A stretch of 64,000 bases of DNA from Siphonodentalium dalli (Eukaryota > Mollusca > Scaphopoda > Gadilida > Siphonodentaliidae). The stretch lies in assembly GCA_032622095.1 (NCBI GenBank), contig CP136067.1:83044705-83108704 (forward strand). Direction: 5' to 3'. Shown here piece by piece: positions 54,506-64,000 of this stretch. How positions within the stretch are numbered: the first letter of the stretch is position 1; each line of letters starts with the position of its first letter. Under the pieces are notes generated by a model. It was not told the DNA's origin, ran no database searches, and worked only from the letters and a program-made list of their open reading frames with translations. Both the position numbers and the translations under genes were made by a program.

Positions 54506-55240
54506 ATTCCTCCAGCATACATGCCTACGTTTGTTAGTGCGAAATAGCTTGAACGGAGTTTTTGTTTAATTTCTGTTGTGAAGTTACTCGTCTGGTTATA
54601 TTTATGGAGCGGGATTCCAAGGTGTGTCAGATTATCGACTTCAGCTACATGTTTGTCACAGAGAATCCACGATCTATCAACTGAAGCCTTTGCGTGTTCA
54701 TTTTTGTTTTCATTAAAGACGATAATTACTGACTTTTGCTCGTTGTACTTGTATCTCCATTTACGACTGTATTTAGTGCAAATATTCATAAGGTGTTGTA
54801 AACCACTTACAGAGACCGAGAGCAATGTCATATCGTCCGCTTGCGTTGGGCATGAACAATTTACGGAAAACATATTGAGCCCAGCTCCAGATACGGATAA
54901 TTCTGACAATAGTTGATCTATAAATAGCATATAAAGTAGAGGGGAGACGACCTCTCCCTGTTTTGTTCCTTGTGCTATTGGAAACTGCTTAGAGGGAGTA
55001 TTTCCATACTTTACTTGACAGGATGTTCCTTTAAGCATTTGGTAAAAAACAAACCAGGTTTTCTGATCAAAGTCTAACATGTAAAGTTTATAAAGGAGAC
55101 CATTTACCCAAACGGTATCAAATGCCTTATGAACGTCTAGAAAGCATGCATATAATTTACTGTTATTTTCACGTGCGAATATCTTTGTCGATATTGTGGA
55201 TTGTACAGCATTGTTTATTTTGTGAGGAGAGGGTTCAATA
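54506..55240 (-). pseudogene. Old CR1-like element, reverse transcriptase piece
   Basis: Minus-strand RT core: SKLYACFLDVHKAFDTVW (motif A), AQGTKQGEVVSPLLYMLFID (motif B), CPTQADDMTLLS (motif C, again Q before ADD), KWRYKYNEQKSVIIVFNE, HLGIPLHKY, and FALTNVGMYAGG at 54510, where it stops. Alignment with the intact ORF2 resumes at the next residues in 43283-43829. About half the residues match the young element, so they are different families. The reading upstream of motif A (55235-55320) does not align and marks the 5' end of what survives. Confidence 0.9.
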
Positions 55241-55479
55241 TATCGTAGGCTGACATGATAATGGTGCGACAAGATCGCGAAGAGACAGGAAGTTGTACAT
55301 GGTGGTTTCGTGAAGACCACTTATTGATACTAGCAACGTTGAAGAACATAGTTGAGGGGACCCTTCCATCATCCTTCATAATGTATCACGACTCCATCTG
55401 TTGTGAACAAACCATCGGCTTAGCTTAATGGATCGTTCTATACTTGGGCTTTGAATCGTGACGTCCCATGGCGATCAAC

Positions 55480-56065
55480 CATCTGGGTCGTGGTATTTTC
55501 CCGTAAATTAGATAGTGTCTATAGTCGGATGGTATGGGTTATGTTCAAATGGTGACACAGGTATGAAACTGTACAGGTTTGTGCCCCATGGGCCATTGAT
55601 CATTATAAGATCGAGAAACTTAGCCTATATAGGCAACTACCGGGAATTGACTGGAACTTGCAATTATAGCTTATATCGTCGTAATTCAACGCCAGTGTTT
55701 GCATTTCCGATGCAGTTGATACCCAAATGTGAAATATGAGATATACCTGACCATCAGAGTGAACCAAATGTCTTAGTTAAGGTTAGCGACAGTTGCTAAT
55801 CAAATACCACAATTGTGTACTAATCATTCATTGGTATTTTTGCTTAATTTAGTCAGTGTCTAATCACATGGTGCTGGTTTTGTTCCAAGTTGGGCACATG
55901 TATTTCGAAAACTATGCAGGCATCTTCTGCATAGCCCACTGATCATTATAAGAGCGGGAGACTTTGCCACCCGATAGCTCCTTAGTAACGGTTTTACTAA
56001 GCACCTACTGAGAATTTGCAGGAAAATGCAATTATAGTTTATATGTATTTTACTCATTAAGCTCT
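55480..56065 (+). repeat. Degenerate tandem pair, period ~353
   Basis: TGATCATTATAAGATCGAGA (55590) and TGATCATTATAAGAGCGGGA (55942) anchor two blocks that also share a TAGTGTCTA or CAGTGTCTAATC start and a GCAATTATAG..TTATAT end. No coding signal. Confidence 0.6.
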
Positions 56066-56639
56066 ACTTTAGTGGAAATTCGAATTTACTTGATTATCAC
56101 AGCTATACATGAAGCGTGAAGATTAATTGTGGTTAGAATATTGATGGTGAATGTAGGTTTCAGTCGCTGTACTGAAGTTCGCCAAATGTAATTGGCGTGG
56201 GAAGTGTGAAAGCAAAGCCTATACTGCTATAGTAAAGATCTCACTGAAATGTCCATTTGTCAGTAGAACAAATCCTGCGAATACACAGAATCTCCCAGTG
56301 TATGTGGGATAGACTCCGATGACAACGGTGGAGTTAATGAATATGAACAATTAACATCTATACATGTGTATTTGTGACACTACATCCGTTATGATCAACA
56401 ACGTGGCTTCAAAAACTAGTCAGTGGACAACAAGACGAACAGTATCAAATAAAACAATAGTTTAATATGTAATCACATCGTGAAACTTCAGTCTTGTTGG
56501 GAATAGTTTCGTTTGACTCAACAAACTGCATATTATCGAAATTACAAAACCATTCGACACTTACTTTTGCCAATTACTGTATATTGAGGCATAACTATAT
56601 CATATATTGCAACTATTAAATCACGGATAGGTATAGTGA
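56066..56639. other. No gene recognised
   Basis: AT-rich, non-coding, no repeat boundaries visible. Confidence 0.4.
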
Positions 56640-56724
56640 GTCAAAAACGAGTGTTAATCTTCATATATAGTTGCACAGGATCGCCAATAAGTGATATTAC
56701 AATCAACATTTGAGCATAACACGA

Positions 56725-56985
56725 AATTCTCCATAGGGTTCAGTGTTAAATTTTGATCGCAACTGTAGCCAGCAAGAATAATCTGATCACATCCAATCTT
56801 TTTAAAACTATGTCTGTGTTTCATACTTAGTATTTTTAGGAATATCAGTACGCGCATATCATCATACGCAATATGGCGCCATTTATCCAAAATCCTAGAA
56901 TCTCCATAGGGATCAGTGTTAAAGTTTGATCGTAACTGTAGCCAGCAAGAATGAACTGATCACATCAAAATTTTCAAAAATACAC
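56725..56985 (-). repeat. Tandem duplication, period ~171
   Basis: CTCCATAGGG(T/A)TCAGTGTTAA starts at 56730 and 56901, each followed by TTTGATCG(C/T)AACTGTAGCC and AGCAAGAAT. A short ATGG(C)GCCATTTATC box follows both (near 56872 and 57045). Confidence 0.7.
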
Positions 56986-57060
56986 GTAAGGGTAATAGCT
57001 AGTAGTTTTGAGAACTTTCAAATCGCACGGATCACCATACGCCAGATGGCACCATCTATC

Positions 57061-58715
57061 GTTTTCTGCAAATACGAAACGCTCTTTAAACTATGTTGAC
57101 CCCGATTTAGGCCGACCCGCCAAAATTAAAGAATGGAAACAAGTCAATCCCGAAAACACACCTGCTAGGCATACAGAATCCGTTTTCAGATCGCTTTTAA
57201 CAAACCAAAAATGCAAAATGACATAAGGAATCCTACTCTTCACTTTGTGAGATGTGATCATAATTATGACGACAAGCACAGGAATACCATATGGATTCCC
57301 ATTAATTTATTTAGACATTCTGGCTGGACAAAATCATGGTGTTTCTATAGTTCATGTTACACATGTGTGTGTATTATTTGAGTTAAATAAAGTATCAAGT
57401 ATCAAGGTGGCTCTCCGGTGCATGTATACAGAGATCTACGTGTCGGAGCTGTTTTGTGTAGAAATTACTATTACAGTGGTATTAGTTCAATAACATACCA
57501 AAGTTAAATGAAAACTTGTCAGTTAGCGTTGGAAATTGTCAAGCATTGAAACTAATATTCATATTCTGACACCCAAATAATGAAAATTCTCAATTTCGAT
57601 ATGATCTATGCTGTATAATAAACTAATAATGGGTTATGTAGCTTTGTCGCGAGGCATACATTAAGTGACAAACATTTTATAGCAGTGACGACATTGTGAG
57701 ACCGACTGTTATTTATACGGTAATTTATTCAAATTTATATATTTGTTAAAGGCACGTGCGGTCTTTATTGTCGAAAATATTCATATTTGTTCCAAACACC
57801 GTAAACAGAAAAACATTAAAACGCATACAGTTCCGTTCATATATACCATGACCATCGCGTAAATATTTTACCTAAGCAAGAGCCTGATTGTGTTACAGAA
57901 GACAGCACAATGCTACTGGCTAATCACACACAAATGGCATAAACGCTCTTTATTAGTTCCATATCAGGTATTCACCAACAAAGAACGCTCTTTATGTTTA
58001 CCATCATAATATAAACAAACACCAGAAAAGTAACTTTTTATGCTTTTGTTTACATAACAATGGTCAAACATATGACCATAACATACTGTTTATGCGATTT
58101 TTCTTATTTGTATTCGGCAAAGGCTATCTACATTTTGATGTTCTTTCTGTTTGTGGCGGCTTTTGACGGGTGGAGATATTTTCACAGGATACCCACCGCC
58201 AAGGCCAACCGTGTCTTTAACGTAATCATAATATGTTCATGTCTCGATGGATATCTATACCGATAGCTCAGGTACATGTAATTTCAAAGACAGAGGCAGA
58301 TATATCTTAGAACTACTAGAAAAGTAAATCAATTCTTACTAATACGCGGATTGTCTATTCCACGAGAAAGCTTAAAGTAATACAAATGCATCAATGATTT
58401 CAATCAGTTCAGACAGATGACATGCACGCGCTATGTATTGTCTCAATTACATGCATCGGGAATAGTTTAGACGTAACATGTGACGCTCTTTATTGTTCCG
58501 TGCACAACGAGAAGCTGGGTTTTCTGTCTCTAAGTGGGCACTTTGAATGGGACCAGATATTGTCATACCTTAGTATGTATGACTCGCAATATGCATATGT
58601 TCACCGCCATCGTTATCATTTGTTCCACTTTATATGTTTTATAACATTTTATTGAAGTAAAGAATAAAAATCACTTCTAGTCATCACTGATTGCTTCGTT
58701 GATCCGACAATTAAC
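57061..58715. other. No gene recognised
   Basis: Short open stretches (57008-57226, 58060-58266, 58422-58655) lack motifs or splice context. An ACGCTCTTTAT word recurs (57948, 57985, 58482), hinting at a decayed repeat. Confidence 0.4.
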
Positions 58716-58815
58716 AGGTGCCGAAACGTCCGAAATGCCGAATAGTCGGGTGCCGAAACGTCCAGGTGCCGAACCGCAAACCCAAGTGCTGAAACGTCTA
58801 GATGCCGAAACGTCA
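58716..58815 (+). repeat. GGTGCCGAAACGTCC-type minisatellite, second locus
   Basis: GGTGCCGAAACGTCC at 58717 and GTGCCGAAACGTCC at 58752, with variants AAGTGCTGAAACGTC and GATGCCGAAACGTC, spaced 15-40 bp. Same motif as 25030-25155, opposite strand. Confidence 0.75.
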
Positions 58816-59281
58816 ATTCAATTCTTTATTCTCATGACCTATTTATAATACATAGGTATCGAAATGACATTTGTACAGTCCAGCTATCGGTCAGTGGTAT
58901 TATATACAGTAATGCCGTTTGTTCTAAGCCCATTGAAAACCTATACTCGTTGTGCTTGTTATAGGGAACATTACAACAACAAAAAAATGGCCTAAATCGA
59001 TTAGTTGGTATGAGGTCCTGCGCCCCGGTAGATAACCAGATTGGTGGTGGCATATGAGGTAGTGCTAAGGTCTTTTAGAACTAAATTTTCAGATATTTTT
59101 GCCAAGCAATGTAGTAGGGATAATATTTAGGGTAGTTCATAATTTTATTATCGAAGGGGTCGTCTTTTTTAAAGATTGGCGTTAGTTGGAAATTTCCATG
59201 TTTCATTTCCTTGCAAATGTTAGCACGAGTCGTGATGATTTCTTCACCTAGATACGCGTTTACCGAGGGTTCGAAGTGCGT
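58816..59281 (-). pseudogene. Probable 3' end of a retroelement
   Basis: Minus-strand frame open from 59281 to a TAG at 59081 (LGEEIITTRANICKEM, FKKDDPFDNK, PYYIAWQKYLKI), not recognised. After it the sequence turns UTR-like and ends GAATAAAGAATTGAATTGA (about 58820-58838), a polyadenylation-like signal with a short repeated tail, as at the 3' end of some non-LTR elements. A host terminal exon is the alternative. Confidence 0.3.
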
Positions 59282-59459
59282 TTATTGGCCGAGCATTACT
59301 ACACATGTACACGAAGGAACTATGATGCAACATGGATATTCTCTAATAAATCGTAGGCAGTATCGAAGTTTTCATGCACATTTTAGGCACGCGGTACATG
59401 TATATAGGCGTGGTCCTATCATACGATGCTGCTATCATTAATGTAGCGGAAAGTAATCA

Positions 59460-60699
59460 AGAAATTTATGTTAATTAATCTTAATTAGATAGATGAAAAC
59501 AATATGAAAATATATCGGAATGGCGTATCCAAACCCGTTGTGCGATGTACAAATATGATGTTATGTGTAATGGCTACACCAAACACTGGTCTTAATGTCA
59601 CTCTACCAGAGTCGCAGAGAGTCTGGCTGAAATATTATAGATTTATATGGGGAAAAATGAAAGCCTTTAACAAAATATAACTGTTTATTGTGTTCATTGA
59701 TTATAAGGCAAAGTTTACACATCGTCAAGCCAGATTGCAACGTGAACATAGCAGGCTTATTGCTATCAATTAACAGCGGTGGGGCTCATGTCGTGTTCAA
59801 GGGCATATAGTCCGTGGGCCAAGCAAGATATTTTTCAAATTGGCTGCACCCCCTCCAACAAAGTTTTCTATATATCAAATTAAAGGTAATCATATGGCGC
59901 ATCAGATTTTGCTTGTTGCCCGTTTCAGAAAGTGTCCCAAAATAGTTTTTCCGGGAATGCATCTCTTACCCCTAAAATAAAATTAAAATTTTCTCGAGTA
60001 CAAGTGTCAGAACATAAACAAAATATTGCAGTTATAAACTGCACAATATATCGTTTATATTAATAAGAAATGATTATAAAATGACATGAGATACAAAACT
60101 AGACCAATTTATGAGCTAGTTAGAAAAAAATGCGATAAATATTTTGAAATCGCGAAAAATTACTTGCATTTTGAAAAACATTGTCACTTATAAATGGCTA
60201 TGACTTGTGAACAGCATGGGCTATTGATCCGCAACATGGCTAAAAATTGCCCCAATGACATCCCAAAACGATTTTAATAATGGAATGCCAAGAGTATTGC
60301 TGTGAAAATGTGATATGAGTTTATACTTAACCCGACCCCTAAAATATAAATTTTGCAGAAAAACGAATTATGTAGTTTACACTTAGAATGCTGGATGTCA
60401 AGTTGGTTTTAGAAGCATAAACTGAAACAGTATAGAGAGTGATGAAGGGAATTATAAATAACGGTGTCTGAACGTGATCTAAAATTAAAATTTGATAAAA
60501 AAATGGGAAAAATGAGAAATTTTACTAATTTATGTAAAACTTACAACATTGTGATGAAATTTTGACAGGCTATGGTATAACATCGCGATAACACTGGTCT
60601 AGAATCAGTAAGTTCATAAAACCTCATATGATCACCTTTCTGGCAACTATTTCGTATATTTATCAATTTTTACTTTAATTTTTACGGACAGATTATATA
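59460..60699. other. No gene recognised
   Basis: AT-rich, stops in all frames, no repeat structure I can delimit. Confidence 0.4.
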
Positions 60700-61254
60700 T
60701 CTCATATATATTTTGAAGACCTCTGTCTGTATGTATGTTTGTTTGTTTGTTTGTTTGTCTGTCTGTCTGTCTGTCATTTATACAAATCTACGATTCTCGA
60801 CCGATCGGGACGAAACTTGGTACGTGTGTGTAGTTTGACCGGGCGGTGAACGTTGTCGTATTGGCGAGCCCGTGCGGCGCCCGCTTCGCGCATGCGCAGA
60901 CGAGATCTCGGAAACGGGTGGAGCTATCGACTTGAAATTTACTATGTGAATGTATCTTGCCCCGGATACGAATTTTATCGGGTCGCCGAGCCCGTGCGAC
61001 GCCAGATTCGCGCATGCGCAGACCAGATATCGGAAACGGGTAGAGCTATCGACTTGAAATTTGCTATGTGAATGTATCTTGCCCCGGATACGAATTTTAT
61101 CGGGTCGCCGAGCCCGTGCGACGCCAGCTTCGCGCATGCGCAGACCAGATCTCGGAAACGGGTAGAGCTATCGACTTGAAATTTGGTTTTTGAATAGCCC
61201 GGACTTGAAATTTGGTTTTTGAATAGCCCGGACAACGTCGGGCTCATCGGCTAG
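60700..61254 (+). mobile_element. Plus-strand Helitron-like unit P1
   Basis: After A, starts TCTCATATATATTTTGAAGA, then a GTTT/GTCT tract, a CGACCGATCGGGACGAAACTTGG core, three 124-bp repeats each with one GCGCATGCGC, hairpin AGCCCGGACAACGTCGGGCT, and CTAG (61251-61254). The stem is AGCCC/GGGCT plus GAC/GTC with a bulged G and an AAC loop. Confidence 0.75.
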
Positions 61255-61638
61255 TCTCATATATATTTTGAAGACCTCTGTCTGTTTGTCTGTATGTCTG
61301 TATGTTTGTCATTTATACAAATCTACGATTCTCGACCGATCGGGACGAAACTTGGTACGTGTGTGTAGTTTGACCAGGCGGTGGACGTTGTCGTATTGGC
61401 GAGCCCGTGCGACGCAAGCTTCGCGCATGCGCAGACGAGATCTCGGAAACGGGTGGAGCTATCGACTTGAAATTTGGAATGTGAATGTATCTTGCCCCGG
61501 ATACGAATTTTATCGGGTCGCCGAGCCCATGCGACGCCAGCTTCGTGCATGCGCAGACGAGATCTCGGAAACGGGTAGAGCTATCGACTTGAAATTTGGA
61601 TTTTTAATAGCCCGGACAACGTCGGGCTCATCGGCTAG
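61255..61638 (+). mobile_element. Plus-strand Helitron-like unit P2
   Basis: Joined directly to P1 (CTAG then TCTCAT). Two 124-bp repeats, the second with GTGCATGCGC. Same hairpin and CTAG end (61635-61638). Confidence 0.75.
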
Positions 61639-62458
61639 TCTCATATATATTTTGAAGACCTCTGTCTGTATGTTTGTCTGTCTGTCTGTATGTTTCTCTG
61701 TATGTTTGTCATTAATACAAATCTACGATTCTCGACCGATCGGGACCAAACTTGGTACGTGTGTGTAGTTTGACCAGGCGGTGGACGTTGTCGTATTGGC
61801 GAGCCCGTGCGGCGGCCGCTTCGCGCATGCGCAGACGAGATCTCAGAAACGGGTGGAGCTATCGACTTGAAATTTGCTATGTGAATGTATCTTGCCCCGG
61901 ATATGAATTTTATCGGGTTGCCGAGCCCGTGCGACGCCAGCTTCGCGCATGCGCAGACGAGATCTCGGAAAAGAGTGGAGCTATCGACTTGAAATTTGCT
62001 ATGTGAATGTATCTTGCCCAGGATATGAATTTTATCGGGTCGCCGAGCCCGTGCGACGCCAGCTTCGCGCATGCGCAGACCAGATCTCGGAAACAGGTAG
62101 AGATTATCGACTTGAAATTTGCTATGTGAATGTATCTTGCCCCGAATACGAATTTTATCGGGTCGCCGAGCCCGTACAACGCAAGCTTCGCGCATGCGCA
62201 GACCAGATCTCTGAAACGGGTGGAGCTATCGACTTGAAATTTGGTATGTGAATGTATCTTGCCCCGGATACGAATTTTATCGGGTCGCCGAGCTCTTGCG
62301 ACGCCAGCTTCGCGCATGCGCAGACCAGATCTCGGAAACGGGTAGAGCTATCGACTTGAAATTTTGTTTTTAGCCCGGACAACGTCGGGCTGGGTAGAGC
62401 TATCGACTTGAAATTTTGTTTTTTCAATAGCCCGGACAACGTCGGGCTCATCGGCTAG
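61639..62458 (+). mobile_element. Plus-strand Helitron-like unit P3
   Basis: Five 124-bp repeats, then a truncated terminal hairpin (62374-62393) followed by a second complete terminus to CTAG at 62455-62458. The doubled end suggests read-through or recombination at the terminus. Confidence 0.75.
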
Positions 62459-63036
62459 TCTCATATATATTTTGAAGACCTCTGTCTGTTTGTTTGTATG
62501 TTTGTCTGTATGTTTGTCTGTATGTTTGTCATTTATACAAATCTACGATTCTCGACCGATCGGGACCAAACTTGGTACGTGTGTGTAGTTTGACCAGGCG
62601 GTGGACGTTGTCGTATTGGTGAGCCCGTGTGGCGCCCGATTCGCGCATGCGCAGACGAGATCTCGGAAACGGGTGGAGCTATCGACTTGAAATTTGGTAT
62701 GTGAATGTATCTTGCCCCGGATACGAATTTTATCGGGTCGCCGAGCCCGTGCGACGCCAGCTTCGCGCATGCGCAGACGAGATCTCGGAAACGGGTAGAG
62801 CTATCGACTTGAAATTTGGTATGTGAATGTATATTGCCCCGGATACGAATTTTATCGGGTCGCCGAGCCCGTGCGACGCCAGCTTCGCGCATGCGCAGAC
62901 CAGATCTCGGAAACGGGTAGAGCTATCAACTTGAAATTTTGTTTTTGAATTGCCCTGACAACGTCGGGCTGGGTAGAGCTATCGACTTGAAATTTGTTTT
63001 TTGAATAGCCCGGACAACGTCGGGCTAATCGGCTAG
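62459..63036 (+). mobile_element. Plus-strand Helitron-like unit P4
   Basis: Three 124-bp repeats. Again an incomplete hairpin copy (near 62952-62975) precedes the true terminus ending CTAG at 63033-63036. Confidence 0.75.
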
Positions 63037-64000
63037 TCTATTATATATTTTGGAAGATCTGTGTGTGTGAGGGTGTGTGTGTGTGGGGTGTGGGGGTGTG
63101 TGTGTGTGTGAGAGAGAGAGGGTGTGTGTGTGTGTGTGTGTGTGTGTGATCGTGATGAACTCGAAAACGGCCGACCCGATTTCGATGAAACTTGGTATGT
63201 GGGGATACTTTCGGTCGGGAACTGGCATAGGCATATTAATTTGTCCGTTCGACGTGATCTTCAAAACTCATATATCCGGATCCGGCGTGATTGTCACCCG
63301 ATGCAGGGAGGATAACTCTATATTCATACGTCGACGAACGTAAGCAATTTGCAGGCAATTACGAATCGTGTATTTATCCCAAAATTATAACATTTACAAT
63401 ATATATTGTCAATTTGCAGGCTATTAAGAATCGTGTATCTATCCCAAAATATATCATTTACAATTTCTGATCTATAAATTTTGTTACAGCTGATATTCTT
63501 AGGTCTATTGTCGATAGATTTATTTTTTGTATATTCACACCACGCATAGACTCAAGTCGTTTACAGTTACTCCGCGGGTAAAAGTTCGATAAATTATTAT
63601 CATGTTTATGGTCTGGAATCTCATCCAAGAATCCATTTAGCTGAAATGGCTTCCGCGTACGAATCTACCCGTGGCCCACAAGCCGTCAATGCCAACAACA
63701 TCGACATTGTTGAATTTTTGACGGCGAGAAAATAATTAGTTATAATTAGTTAAAATTTACCACGCAATGCTAATTTATCTTTATGTTGAAGCTTGATAAT
63801 TAATGAGCGTGTGTATATGAGGCGCGTTTATATAGTTGAGTGGAAATCAAATCGGTTAAAACTGGCGGATTATTACGGACGAAATTTGATACATAGGGTA
63901 TCTCGGTATCCGCTGGGCCGGTTTCCCGGTATCCGCTGGTCCGATTTCCACCATTTTTGCGGTGTTGGTGTTGGTGTTGGAAAACTGCCAGACGGATTTT
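63037..64000 (+). mobile_element. Plus-strand Helitron-like unit P5 (runs off the window)
   Basis: Starts TCTATTATATATTTTGGAAG, then a GT/GA-rich tract (63060-63150) and the GATTTCGATGAAACTTGG core. From 63260 it matches minus-strand unit 5 in reverse complement. At 63790-63960 come ATTAATGAGCG, GAGGCGCGTTTATATAG and the GGTATCCGCTGG repeats. No 3' hairpin before the end of the window. Confidence 0.7.

Noticed and set aside
57008-58655. Small open frames as host genes
   Set aside because: Lengths are near chance for AT-rich DNA, with no domain, splice or codon-use support.

Overview
This is a gene-poor, AT-rich stretch of an animal nuclear genome, built mostly from transposable elements and their remains. 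The mix of Jockey-like and CR1-like non-LTR retrotransposons, Helitron-like units rich in microsatellite DNA, several TTAA-flanked MITEs and a lone C-type-lectin exon fits a marine invertebrate, plausibly a mollusc or other lophotrochozoan. That placement is inference. I found no rRNA, tRNA, CRISPR array or bacterial operon. The only host coding piece I can support is the last exon of a C-type lectin-like gene (17390-17643).

Layout. 1-12 kb: an old diverged duplication (1740-2525 and 4440-5785), three copies of one TTAA-flanked MITE, an inverted pair of minisatellites, a decayed L1/Tx-type ORF1, a decayed reverse transcriptase fragment, and a degenerate satellite of about 187 bp (10191-12235) with one isolated monomer at 4126. 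13.2-15.8 kb: a large Helitron-like element with internal repeats of about 128 bp, a 3' hairpin and CTAG. 16-19.8 kb: palindromes, the lectin exon, and a 2-kb inverted pair of foldback elements; one arm carries a TTAA MITE that the other arm lacks. 21.1-22.1 kb: a hAT-like element. 25.4-25.8 kb: a piggyBac-like MITE with two perfect hairpins.

28.0-39.7 kb is a head-to-tail array of 16 non-autonomous Helitron-like units read on the minus strand (5' TC, 3' hairpin and CTAG). The same kind of array recurs on the plus strand at 60.7-64.0 kb and runs off the window. These units carry many matches to NRF-1 palindromes and to ERR/NR5A-type half-sites.

39.7-55.2 kb is a nest of insertions that can be read base by base. 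An old CR1-like element (minus strand) lies in three pieces: 55240-54506, 43829-43283 and 40382-39693. It was split by a younger CR1-like element with an intact 1161-residue ORF2 and a 13-bp target-site duplication. That younger element was itself split by a Jockey-like element on the plus strand (about 48341-54344). The third interruption, 40383-43282, has a 4-bp target-site duplication and no recognisable transposase, LTR, inverted repeat or poly(A). It carries a tandem 1028-bp duplication encoding a protein with basic tracts and DTSDS-type acidic repeats. This is the best candidate here for an undescribed mobile element. The rest, 55.2-60.7 kb, is repeats and unassigned sequence.
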